This document shows positions 1 through 5,361 of a DNA stretch of 6,143 nt, in pieces. Source of the DNA: Fimbriimonadales bacterium (lineage in GTDB: Bacteria > Armatimonadota > Fimbriimonadia > Fimbriimonadales > ATM1); contig JAICGT010000081.1 in NCBI GenBank assembly GCA_025922995.1, forward strand, positions 1 to 6,143, read 5' to 3'. How positions within the stretch are numbered: position 1 is the first letter of the stretch; the number at the start of each line of letters is the position of its first letter. The position numbers and the translations under genes are program-made. The notes below the pieces were generated by a model. The model was not told the origin of the DNA. It ran no database searches and saw only the letters and a program-made list of their open reading frames with translations.

Positions 1-667
1 AAACGTTCGAACCCGATTCATACCCGGAGTTGTTTGCCGGCTTAACTTCCGTGGGATTCTGTACTGGGTACCCGTTGAAGGTCAATTCACCCTGAACGTT
101 AGTCGGCGCGGCTCCTCCACTGAAGAACACCGGTCCGTTCGTACCGACATTCCCCACGATCATGGATGTCGAACCGGCTATCTTTCCCTCCACGAGGGAA
201 AAAATAGCATAGTCATCAAATAGTCCCCGTTTCGCGCCTGTAATCTCTACAGTGCGTGAAATGCCGTTGACCGTTCCGGTCGACCGGATTCTTACTTTGT
301 TCGGCGGAGCCCAGGGGCCAGTACCGTCCTCGTTCATCACGCTGACGGTGAACGAGCCCCCACCGGGAATCCCGGCGACCGTGCCTGTATACGGGCCGGG
401 CTGACCCGTGGCAGGGGCAGCCTGATGCGCGCGGGCGCCTGCGGTCATGGCGTCCTTGCCCAAATGCCGGAGCTCGAAGTTGATCCCGGCGTCTGCCAAT
501 TGAATGGCAGTCGCATAGTCGGATTCGACAGTCGAGCGCGTGAGGTGGCTAGTGGCGACCACTGCTACCCCCAATGCGAAGAGCGAGATAATCGCTGCGA
601 AGATAAGTGCGGTGACCAAGACGCCACCGGTCTGGAGGCGTGTGCCTCCGATTCGAGATGTATTCAT
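1..667 (-). CDS. PilX-like large pilin/surface protein, paralogue A (3' end beyond window)
   Basis: I translated 222 codons without interruption from the ATG at 665-667 to the window edge; the stop lies outside. The start is firm: the codon just upstream in frame is TAA (668-670), and GGGGGAA (671-677) sits at ribosome-binding distance. The N-terminus has a short basic leader, then a GGVL motif (residues 14-17) opening a membrane helix to about residue 38, then the VESDYATAIQLADAGINFEL segment. This resembles PilX-type minor pilin N-termini, which are followed by an alpha-helical stalk. From about residue 90 the protein becomes Gly/Thr/Asn-rich (GNVGTNG, VQGELTFNG), suggesting a beta-rich exported domain. 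It is the third tandem copy, 218 bp after paralogue B. Residues 1-83 resemble B, while the rest resembles C. Its role as a minor pilin or envelope-anchored surface protein is inferred; the family match is by eye. Confidence 0.87.
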   Translation of the reverse strand, partial: MNTSRIGGTRLQTGGVLVTALIFAAIISLFALGVAVVATSHLTRSTVESDYATAIQLADAGINFELRHLGKDAMTAGARAHQAAPATGQPGPYTGTVAGIPGGGSFTVSVMNEDGTGPWAPPNKVRIRSTGTVNGISRTVEITGAKRGLFDDYAIFSLVEGKIAGSTSMIVGNVGTNGPVFFSGGAAPTNVQGELTFNGYPVQNPTEVKPANNSGYESGSNV

Positions 668-670
668 TTA

Positions 671-677
671 TTCCCCC
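671..677 (-). promoter_or_regulatory. Ribosome binding site of paralogue A
   Basis: GGGGGAA on the minus strand has its G-run 5 nt before the ATG at 665-667. An upstream in-frame ATG (677-679) is closed at once by TAA at 668-670, so only the downstream ATG can start the gene. This fixes the start of this copy and, by homology, that of paralogue B. Confidence 0.75.
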
Positions 678-715
678 ATTGGTTCCGCCTGCGGGTACGT
701 GTGCCGGCGGGGGCA

Positions 716-868
716 CTAGAGCTCTGCGGAAGGCCCTAGATCTGGTCATGGCTTTCGGGTCATGCCCGAAAGCGAAGCGACGAGAAATCGTGTTTATTGC
801 AGACACAATCGCCACAGCCCTCCGGCTGTCCAAGCAGCCGGAAGGCTTCGACGGGGTTCGGCCCGTCG
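716..868 (-). repeat. Four-hairpin intergenic element, copy 1 (between paralogues B and A)
   Basis: Starting 17 nt after the stop of paralogue B, the minus-strand transcript can fold into four successive hairpins. H1 is a 7-bp stem (849-855 with 862-868). H2 is a 12-bp stem with one G-U (817-828 with 835-846). H3 is a 9-bp stem (751-759 with 765-773). H4 is a 7-bp stem with one G-U (716-722 with 733-739). Between H2 and H3 is a near-invariant block (771-790, AGCGAAGCGACGAGAAATCG on plus). The same arrangement occurs at 2367-2517. H2 has no downstream U-tract, so it is not a standard intrinsic terminator. Possible roles are a REP-like extragenic repeat, an mRNA 3'-end stabiliser, or a leader structure for the next gene. 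Confidence 0.7.
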
Positions 869-885
869 TGGTGGCGTATTGAGTG

Positions 886-2316
886 TCAGCGTGTCGTGCC
901 ATCTCGGAATAGTGGTCCTCCGGAGGGGTTAACCTCCTGCCAAGTGTTCTTGAAGCCGTACCACAACGTATAGTCGTCGTCTGCCTCACCGCCGCCGCCA
1001 TTCGGGAAGTTGATCACCGAGTTGCCGGCGAGCCACAGGTAGTTGCCGATGACAGCTCCGTTGATCGTCGAGTTGCCGTGGACCTTCACGGATGGCAACA
1101 GGGGCGTCGAGCATGCATTGTTATGCGAGTAAATACTGCCGTTGAAGGTCGAATTACCACCAATCGACAGTTCGCTGCAGTTGTTGAAGTACAAGCGAAA
1201 CTTGTTCTTGTCGGTTGAAGTGAAGATGACGGGAAGGTCGAGTGAGTTATTCTCTGTGCCCCCGTCGAACCAAATCCGAACCATTCCGGCGGCGTTGTCG
1301 ATCAAGATCGCCTTGCCGCTTCCGTTCGACATTTTCACGCCCCGGAAGTAGTAGTCACCGGGCGGGAAAATGATGACCTGGTTTCCGTAGAGCCCTTCGA
1401 ACCCGTTCTGATAACGGAGGCCGCCGACCACATCTTCCAGGTTCTGACTCGCGGCGAACCCGGTGAATGAAGAGTTTTCTATGACCCCGATCGATAGCCC
1501 CCCTGGCTTGACCGTTGAATTAGAGAGAAGTGACTCCGGATCGGAAGATGAGAACGTCCTCACCTGGCTGTTGTTGTTATTGGCTTGCAGCCAGACTAGG
1601 CCCCCGGCCGGAAACAGTTCGTTGGCAATCTGACTGATGGTCGGCCACTGGACTTTTTCCGGATTGACCCATGCGTTGGGGCCGGCCTCTGCACTCGTGG
1701 GCTGATACCCATTGAAAGTTACTTCGCCCTGAACTTTGGTCGAATCGCCGCTGGTCCAGTCGACGCCGCCGTTCGTTCCTAAGTTTCCTTTCACGGTGCT
1801 TCCCGATCCTCCCAGCTTTCCATAGGCTCGGTTGGTTGGGTGCGAGCCGTTATCGTCGCCGACCATGTAAACCGCGTAATCGCCGAACAGGCCGCGACGT
1901 CGGCCGCTGATCTCGACGGTTCGTGAAACCCCGTTGATCGTCCCGGTAGATCGAGCTCTGAATGCGTTCGGCGGGGTCCATGGGCTCGTGCCGTCCTCAT
2001 TGACCACATACACGGTAAAGGATCCGTTTCCGGGAATTCCCTTGACAGTGCCTGTATATGGCTTGTTGGCCTGGTGGGCCCTCGAGCCTGCCGTTGGCGT
2101 GTCCTTACTGAGCCAGCGCAACTCATAGTTGATGCCGGCGTCCGCCAACTGAATCGCAGTGGCATAGTCGGATTCGACGGTCGTACGCGAGAGGTTGCTA
2201 GTGGCGACCACAGCTACCCCCAGCGCGAACAGCGAGATAATCGCTGCGAAGACGAGAGCGGTGATCAATACGCCACCGCGGTAGAGGCGTGCGCCTCCGT
2301 ATCGAGATTGTTTCAT
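886..2316 (-). CDS. PilX-like large pilin/surface protein, paralogue B
   Basis: This gene encodes 476 residues and ends in TGA (886-888). A longer start at 2328 is possible, but I chose the ATG at 2314-2316: GGGGAA (2321-2326) then serves as Shine-Dalgarno, and the N-terminus aligns with paralogue A, where the longer start is blocked by a stop. Residues 14-38 (GGVL opening) form one membrane helix, and 47-69 are the DYATAIQLADAGINYELRWL stalk typical of PilX-like minor pilins. The rest looks like a beta-solenoid, with repeated Gly-Asn-Ser-Thr turns (GGNSTFNGSIYS, HGNSTINGAVIG, AGNSVINFP). The block PPGDYYF followed by IDNAAGMVRIWFDGG resembles DUF7305-type pilus-associated domains, a label given from memory. 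Cys380 and Cys402 are conserved in paralogue C and could form a disulfide. A role as a minor pilin or adhesin is inferred. Confidence 0.92.
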   Translation of the reverse strand: MKQSRYGGARLYRGGVLITALVFAAIISLFALGVAVVATSNLSRTTVESDYATAIQLADAGINYELRWLSKDTPTAGSRAHQANKPYTGTVKGIPGNGSFTVYVVNEDGTSPWTPPNAFRARSTGTINGVSRTVEISGRRRGLFGDYAVYMVGDDNGSHPTNRAYGKLGGSGSTVKGNLGTNGGVDWTSGDSTKVQGEVTFNGYQPTSAEAGPNAWVNPEKVQWPTISQIANELFPAGGLVWLQANNNNSQVRTFSSSDPESLLSNSTVKPGGLSIGVIENSSFTGFAASQNLEDVVGGLRYQNGFEGLYGNQVIIFPPGDYYFRGVKMSNGSGKAILIDNAAGMVRIWFDGGTENNSLDLPVIFTSTDKNKFRLYFNNCSELSIGGNSTFNGSIYSHNNACSTPLLPSVKVHGNSTINGAVIGNYLWLAGNSVINFPNGGGGEADDDYTLWYGFKNTWQEVNPSGGPLFRDGTTR

Positions 2317-2320
2317 GTTG

Positions 2321-2326
2321 TTCCCC
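2321..2326 (-). promoter_or_regulatory. Ribosome binding site of paralogue B (decides the start)
   Basis: GGGGAA on the minus strand, with its G-run 6 nt before the ATG at 2314-2316. It overlaps a second in-frame ATG (2326-2328) that would add four residues. The surrounding leader (GGCGGAAYCAATGGGG) is nearly identical to that of paralogue A, which supports the shorter start. Confidence 0.7.
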
Positions 2327-2366
2327 ATTGATTCCGCCTGCAGTTACCTGCGCGCGCGGGACACGG

Positions 2367-2517
2367 TGGCATCGCAGGATGCCATCGATTTGGTCAGGGC
2401 TCGCGGGCTCAAACCCGGAGCGGAGCGACGAGAAATCGATATGAGTGCAGACAACAAACGCCGCAGCCCTCCGGCAGTAAAGGCAGCCGGAGGGCCTCAA
2501 CGGGGCCGAGCCCGCCG
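2367..2517 (-). repeat. Four-hairpin intergenic element, copy 2 (between paralogues C and B)
   Basis: This is the homologue of the element at 716-868 in the next intergenic gap. H1 has a 7-bp stem with two G-U pairs (2498-2504 with 2511-2517). H2 is a perfect 10-bp stem (2466-2475 with 2486-2495). H3 has 8 bp with one bulge (2399-2407 with 2414-2421). H4 has a 7-bp stem with a tetraloop (2367-2373 with 2378-2384). The block between H2 and H3 (2419-2438) matches copy 1 at 19 of 20 bases. Many differences from copy 1 preserve pairing: one H2 pair is U-G in copy 1 and C-G here, and two H1 pairs are G-C and A-U there but G-U here. No U-tract follows any stem. Confidence 0.7.
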
Positions 2518-2534
2518 AGATGGCGTTTCGTGTG

Positions 2535-3980
2535 TCAGCGCGTACTTCCATCCGGAAATACCGCTCCTCCGGAGGGGCTGATTTCCCTCCAAGTGTTCTT
2601 GAACCCGTACCACAGCGCGTAGTCGTCTAATGACGATCCGCCGCCGTTGTTTGGGAAGTTGATCATCGAGTTGCCGTGTATGTCGATGTACGGGGAGATC
2701 AACGCCCCGTTGAGCGTCGAACTTCCGCCCATCTCGACGGCCGGCCTGTTGGCTCGGTCGCATCCATCGTTATAAGCGTAGATGCTGCCGTTGAACGTGG
2801 ACTTACCGAGTATCGACAGCGTTCCGCAATTGTTGTAATACAATCGGAACTTGTTCTTGTCTTTCGACGTGAACATCACCGCGGCGTCGAAAGAGTCGAC
2901 TTGGCGCGTGCCGCCGTCGAGCCAAATCCGAACCATGCCCGAAGCGTTGTCGATCAGAATCCCGATCGGCTCCTGGTTCGTCAGGTTCGTGCTCGAGAAG
3001 TAGTAGTCGCCGGGCGGGAAAATGATGACGCGCTTCCGGTACAAGCCCTCGTCGCCGTCCTGATAACGCGTGCCGGTCGGCGCGTTGTCTTCAACGTTCA
3101 AGTCCTCGGTGAAGGTGCGAAAATCATTCCCGCTGAAGAAGCCGATGTTGTGGATCGGGTTCACAACCGAGTTTGCGATCGTGAAGTTCGGATCGGTCTC
3201 GCTGAACTCACGAACCTTGTCGTTGTCGTTGTTTGCTGCCAGGTAAGCCAATCCACCGGGAAACAGTTGCGCGGCGATCTCCGAGATCGTCGGCCAGGGG
3301 ATCGGGTCGGGGTTCCACCAGACGTTGGGCCCCGGCTGCCAACCGGAGTTGGCGGGAGGGGGCACGACGAGCGGATTCTGCACCGGGAAACCGTTGTGTG
3401 TCAGCTCTCCCTGGATGTTCGTGGTGGCGGCGCCGCCGGAAAAGTAGAACCCTCCGTTCGTGCCGACGTTTCCGATGATCGTCGAATTCGAGCCTGCCAC
3501 CACGCCCTCGGCAATGGCATAAATGGCGTAGTCGTCGAAGATTCCACGCTTCTGGCCGGTGATCTCGATAGTTCGTGAGATGCCGTTGATCCGGCCGGTC
3601 GAACGAATCATAACTTCGTTCGGCGGCGCCCACGGGCCCGAGCCGTCGGTGTTCATGACCGAGACGGTGAACGTGCCGTTGCCTTTTATGCCGGCCGCAG
3701 TTCCGGTGTAAGGGCCGTTCTGGCCGGCGCCGGGATACTGTTGGTGGGCGAGGTTGACGCCCGTGTCCTTGCTTAGCCAGCGCAGCTCGAAGTTTACGCC
3801 CGCGTCGGCGAGCTGAATGGCGGTGGCGTAGTCGGTCTCGACCGCGCCGCGGCTGTTGTGGCCGACGGAGAGCGCAGCCACTCCGGCGACAAAAAGTGAG
3901 ATGACGGCAGAGAACACCAGCGCAGTAATGAGAACTCCGCCCGCTTGCCGGTGGTTTCTTGTCTTGCCATAACTGTTCAT
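2535..3980 (-). CDS. PilX-like large pilin/surface protein, paralogue C (first of the tandem trio)
   Basis: This gene encodes 481 residues, from the ATG at 3978-3980 to TGA (2535-2537). A purine-rich GAGGGAGA (3985-3992) precedes the start at normal spacing. It has the same architecture as B: a basic leader, a membrane helix opening GGVLITALVF, a stalk segment (ETDYATAIQLADAGVNFELRWL), then a long Gly/Asn/Thr-rich domain with beta-helix-like turns (GKSTFNGSIYA, GSSTLNGALIS, HGNSMINFP). PPGDYYF and IDNASGMVRIWLDGG are shared with B, as are Cys385 and Cys407. The C-terminal region LWYGFKNTW...SPSGG...DGSTR is also conserved. No catalytic motif is visible. The likely location is the envelope or cell surface, inserted by the pilin route. 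It lies 146 bp after the second small pilin, which supports a common appendage. Minor pilin, adhesin or other surface protein are all possible. Confidence 0.92.
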   Translation of the reverse strand: MNSYGKTRNHRQAGGVLITALVFSAVISLFVAGVAALSVGHNSRGAVETDYATAIQLADAGVNFELRWLSKDTGVNLAHQQYPGAGQNGPYTGTAAGIKGNGTFTVSVMNTDGSGPWAPPNEVMIRSTGRINGISRTIEITGQKRGIFDDYAIYAIAEGVVAGSNSTIIGNVGTNGGFYFSGGAATTNIQGELTHNGFPVQNPLVVPPPANSGWQPGPNVWWNPDPIPWPTISEIAAQLFPGGLAYLAANNDNDKVREFSETDPNFTIANSVVNPIHNIGFFSGNDFRTFTEDLNVEDNAPTGTRYQDGDEGLYRKRVIIFPPGDYYFSSTNLTNQEPIGILIDNASGMVRIWLDGGTRQVDSFDAAVMFTSKDKNKFRLYYNNCGTLSILGKSTFNGSIYAYNDGCDRANRPAVEMGGSSTLNGALISPYIDIHGNSMINFPNNGGGSSLDDYALWYGFKNTWREISPSGGAVFPDGSTR

Positions 3981-4020
3981 ACTTTCTCCCTCATTCTCGG
4001 CAACGTCAGGGTCGCGTTTT

Positions 4021-4051
4021 CCGAGGGGTCGGTTTTTGGCTCCTTAGAGCC
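4021..4051 (-). other. Two small hairpins in the leader of paralogue C
   Basis: On the minus strand a 5-bp stem with tetraloop UAAG (4047-4051 with 4038-4042) is followed by AAAAA and then a 4-bp stem with a CCCC loop (4029-4032 with 4021-4024). They lie 41-71 nt before the start of paralogue C. The A-run instead of a U-run argues against a terminator on this strand. They may be leader structure or chance. Confidence 0.35.
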
Positions 4052-4078
4052 TCGCAGATTATTGTCTATCAGGTCGTG

Positions 4079-4108
4079 GCTATGTCCCGATTTGCATCGG
4101 GACATAGC
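4079..4108. repeat. Perfect 13-bp inverted repeat with 4-nt loop
   Basis: GCTATGTCCCGAT (4079-4091) and its exact complement (4096-4108) flank a 4-nt loop. In the minus-strand transcript this is a 13-bp hairpin with a GCAA (GNRA-type) tetraloop, 18 nt after the stop codon of the downstream small pilin. Neither strand has a T-run after it, so a classical Rho-independent terminator is unlikely. A 3'-end stabilising or attenuating hairpin between the pilin and the large paralogues would allow different expression levels; a REP-like repeat is the alternative. Confidence 0.75.
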
Positions 4109-4126
4109 AAGATTGGGACTTTGGTC

Positions 4127-4516
4127 CTACTGGCTGTTGAGGCCCGGCGAGTAACCGTTGGGCTCTCCGGTGCCGCCTGCGTTATGCAGGGCGACGGAGC
4201 AGCTGACCGTGAACGAGGTGGCCGGAGTGAGAGCAACCGAATAGGTGCCATTGTTCGGGCACTTAGGAACCGCTGCAAGGTCCGGGACGAGGTCGAGAAT
4301 CGAGGTCGTGAAGGCCGTTCGCGTACGAACGCGGTATGCCATTTCGGCGTTCGCGATCGTCTGCAGGTTGGCTCGGCAAGTCTTGCGCTCGGAATCGGCG
4401 ATGGCCGATAGATAGAGCGGCAATGCGATGGCCATTAGGATGGCGAGGATGAGAACGGTAACCAATAGCTCGATGAGCGTGAAACCGCGCTTGTTCTTCT
4501 TGTTGTACTTATTCAT
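4127..4516 (-). CDS. Small type IV pilin / pseudopilin, copy 1
   Basis: This gene encodes 129 residues and ends in TAG (4127-4129). I chose the ATG at 4514-4516 because it gives an 11-residue leader ending in Gly11, like the neighbouring copy; the open frame extends to 4600 but would add an implausible tail. The leader MNKYNKKNKRG is followed by FTLIELLVTVLILAILMAIA, a class III prepilin signal: cleavage after Gly11 by a prepilin peptidase would leave Phe1 and the key Glu5 of the mature pilin. The hydrophobic helix runs to about residue 40, then an amphipathic helix to about 66. The head has Cys86 and Cys106 (CPN-GTYSV...SC), probably the C-terminal disulfide. Length and tail resemble GspG-like pseudopilins and short pilins. 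It follows copy 2 by 258 bp. Whether it belongs to a type IV pilus or type II secretion cannot be told from sequence alone. Confidence 0.95.
   Translation of the reverse strand: MNKYNKKNKRGFTLIELLVTVLILAILMAIALPLYLSAIADSERKTCRANLQTIANAEMAYRVRTRTAFTTSILDLVPDLAAVPKCPNNGTYSVALTPATSFTVSCSVALHNAGGTGEPNGYSPGLNSQ
4439..4501 (-). repeat. 63-bp exact repeat in the pilin N-terminal coding region (copy 1)
   Basis: This stretch is identical base for base to 5090-5152 in the other pilin gene. It encodes the end of the leader and the hydrophobic N-terminal helix. Synonymous sites are identical as well, so protein selection alone does not explain it; recent duplication or gene conversion does. Confidence 0.9.
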
Positions 4517-4650
4517 TTGGATTTTTAATCCCCCTTCTGTGGTGGTGTTCATCGACGAGCAAATTTCGCTCGATCGGGCATTGGGAAGCACAATATTCAT
4601 AAGGCGTCTCGGCTAAAGCCCCCTTCGCCACTCTTAGTATGTAAAATAGG

Positions 4651-4717
4651 GCCTGTCGGCGTCCTCACCCGTGAGGGTGATTCTAAGCTGAAGATGTCCA
4701 TAAAAACACCGACAGGC
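4651..4717. repeat. 67-bp palindromic cassette in the pilin-pilin gap
   Basis: The arms 4651-4662 (GCCTGTCGGCGT) and 4706-4717 are complementary over 12 positions, with one G-U in RNA. They enclose an inner inverted repeat (TCACCC-GTGA-GGGTGA, 4665-4680), so the transcript can form a stem with a nested hairpin. The ends TGTCGG...CCGACA resemble terminal inverted repeats of a miniature mobile element, but no target-site duplication is clear. The cassette lies 135-201 nt before the start of the downstream pilin. Confidence 0.6.
4665..4680. promoter_or_regulatory. Candidate operator TCACCC-N4-GGGTGA upstream of pilin copy 1
   Basis: This is a two-fold symmetric site with the same half-sites and spacer length as the one at 5321-5336. 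Its centre lies about 156 bp upstream of the start codon, against about 161 bp for the other pilin. Shared position and sequence suggest a common dimeric regulator or a common leader structure. It sits inside the larger palindromic cassette, so it could equally be just the hairpin loop of that element. Confidence 0.4.
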
Positions 4718-4774
4718 GAGATAAGGTGAGGGGCCTGACCGGCCGCAGAACCGGCCAAGCCCGAAGTTGATAAA

Positions 4775-5167
4775 TTACTGGCTGTTGACGCCAGGCGAGT
4801 AGCCGGCAGATTCGCCGTTGCCGCCTGCATCGTGCTCAGCAATGTCGCAGTGCACGGTGAACGAATTGGCAGGTGTGCCAACCGTCACGCTGTACGTACC
4901 GGCATTCGGACAGACCGGCGTGTTGAGCAGGTCGCCGTTGAGATCGCCGATGGTAGCCGTGAAGCCGCTGCGAGTTCGAACGCGGTATGCCATTTCAGCA
5001 TTGGCGATCGTTTGCAGGTTTGCACGACAGGTCTTGCGCTCCGAGTCAGCGATTGCCGACAGGTAGAGCGGGAGTGCGATGGCCATCAAGATGGCGAGGA
5101 TGAGAACGGTAACCAATAGCTCGATGAGCGTGAAACCGCGCTTGTTCTTCTTATTGAACTTGTTCAT
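4775..5167 (-). CDS. Small type IV pilin / pseudopilin, copy 2
   Basis: This gene encodes 130 residues from the ATG at 5165-5167 to TAA (4775-4777). The leader MNKFNKKNKRG precedes FTLIELLVTVLILAILMAIA: prepilin peptidase processing after Gly11, Glu5 of the mature chain present, hydrophobic helix to about residue 40. Residues 1-66 match the downstream pilin except Phe4 for Tyr. From residue 67 the head diverges, though it keeps the frame CPN-GTYSV...FTV-C (Cys86, Cys107) and the ending GYSPGVNSQ. Cys47 in the conserved helix is shared. It is the first of the two small pilins, 194 bp after the H-X9-DG gene. It is likely a structural subunit of a pilus or pseudopilus, exported through Sec and assembled from the inner membrane. 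The G-run at 5183-5187 is rather far (15 nt) for a Shine-Dalgarno. Confidence 0.95.
   Translation of the reverse strand: MNKFNKKNKRGFTLIELLVTVLILAILMAIALPLYLSAIADSERKTCRANLQTIANAEMAYRVRTRSGFTATIGDLNGDLLNTPVCPNAGTYSVTVGTPANSFTVHCDIAEHDAGGNGESAGYSPGVNSQ
5090..5152 (-). repeat. 63-bp exact repeat in the pilin N-terminal coding region (copy 2)
   Basis: Identical to 4439-4501. The flanking codons differ at scattered synonymous positions, so the exact tract is bounded. Confidence 0.9.
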
Positions 5168-5199
5168 AGTAATTGTGGGGTACCCCCTATAGGTTTATG

Positions 5200-5220
5200 G
5201 GCCCCTCCGCAGGAGAGGCC
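5200..5220 (-). other. 9-bp GC-rich hairpin in the leader of pilin copy 2
   Basis: GGCCTCTCC on the minus strand (5212-5220) pairs with GGAGGGGCC (5200-5208), with one G-U, around a 3-nt loop. It ends 32 nt before the ATG. The GGAGGGG it contains would be a strong Shine-Dalgarno sequence but is sequestered and too far away. Closer to the gene, GGGGTACCCC (5177-5186) is a perfect palindrome. A leader hairpin affecting mRNA stability or translation is plausible; function is unknown. Confidence 0.5.
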
Positions 5221-5291
5221 GGTTTAGTGTTGATGATCAGGCGCCGGAACCGAACCGCAGAATGCTCTCCCTCCCATTGCCTGTGACAATA

Positions 5292-5318
5292 ATTGTAGGT
5301 ACCTGGTAATACTGCCAA
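5292..5318 (-). promoter_or_regulatory. Possible promoter of the pilin genes
   Basis: On the minus strand TTGGCA (5313-5318) and TACAAT (5292-5297) each match the sigma-70 consensus at five of six positions. The 15-bp spacing is shorter than the usual 17, which is common in activator-dependent promoters but also weakens the call. The TCACCC-N4-GGGTGA inverted repeat lies 2 bp upstream of the -35 box, where an activator would bind. It would give a leader of about 115-120 nt before pilin copy 2. Confidence 0.3.
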
Positions 5319-5319
5319 C

Positions 5320-5337
5320 ATCACCCACATGGGTGAT
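5320..5337. promoter_or_regulatory. Inverted repeat upstream of pilin copy 2 (operator or 3' hairpin)
   Basis: ATCACCC and GGGTGAT (5320-5326 and 5331-5337) are perfect 7-bp arms around a 4-bp spacer. The repeat starts 24 nt after the stop of the H-X9-DG gene and abuts a candidate promoter. As RNA it could be a weak end-of-transcript hairpin, though no U-tract follows; as DNA it fits a dimeric operator. The same half-sites recur at 4665-4680, before the other pilin. Confidence 0.45.
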
Positions 5338-5361
5338 TTCGCGGAGATGTCGCAAAACGAC

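Noticed and set aside
716..868. Known riboswitch, such as a c-di-GMP (GEMM) aptamer, in the hairpin-rich gap
   Set aside because: I looked for the conserved GCAAAC and GACGCAAAGCC-type signatures and did not see them in either copy; the similarity was limited to GC-rich stems.
549..1001. Minus-strand open frame of 150 codons spanning the B-A gap
   Set aside because: It overlaps the start of A and the end of B in another frame and crosses the hairpin element; its composition is Arg/Thr-rich with no domain.
2317..2328. Four-residue longer start for paralogue B
   Set aside because: The ATG overlaps the Shine-Dalgarno of the inner start, and the homologous position in paralogue A is followed by a stop codon.
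2466..2495. Rho-independent terminator after paralogue C
   Set aside because: The 10-bp stem is strong, but the following minus-strand bases (TGCGGCGTTTG) do not form a U-tract; the same holds for copy 1.
2676..3578. Plus-strand open frame of 300 codons
   Set aside because: It lies fully antisense to paralogue C, has an Arg/Val-rich composition typical of a shadow frame in GC-rich DNA, and has no recognisable domain. The equivalent frame is not open in paralogue B.
4517..4600. N-terminal extension of pilin copy 1 to an upstream ATG
   Set aside because: It would put 28 extra residues before the prepilin leader, and the twin pilin starts at the equivalent inner Met.
4597..4881. Minus-strand open frame of 94 codons between the pilins
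   Set aside because: It overlaps the 3' end of pilin copy 2 in another frame and includes the palindromic cassette; there is no domain or conservation to support it.
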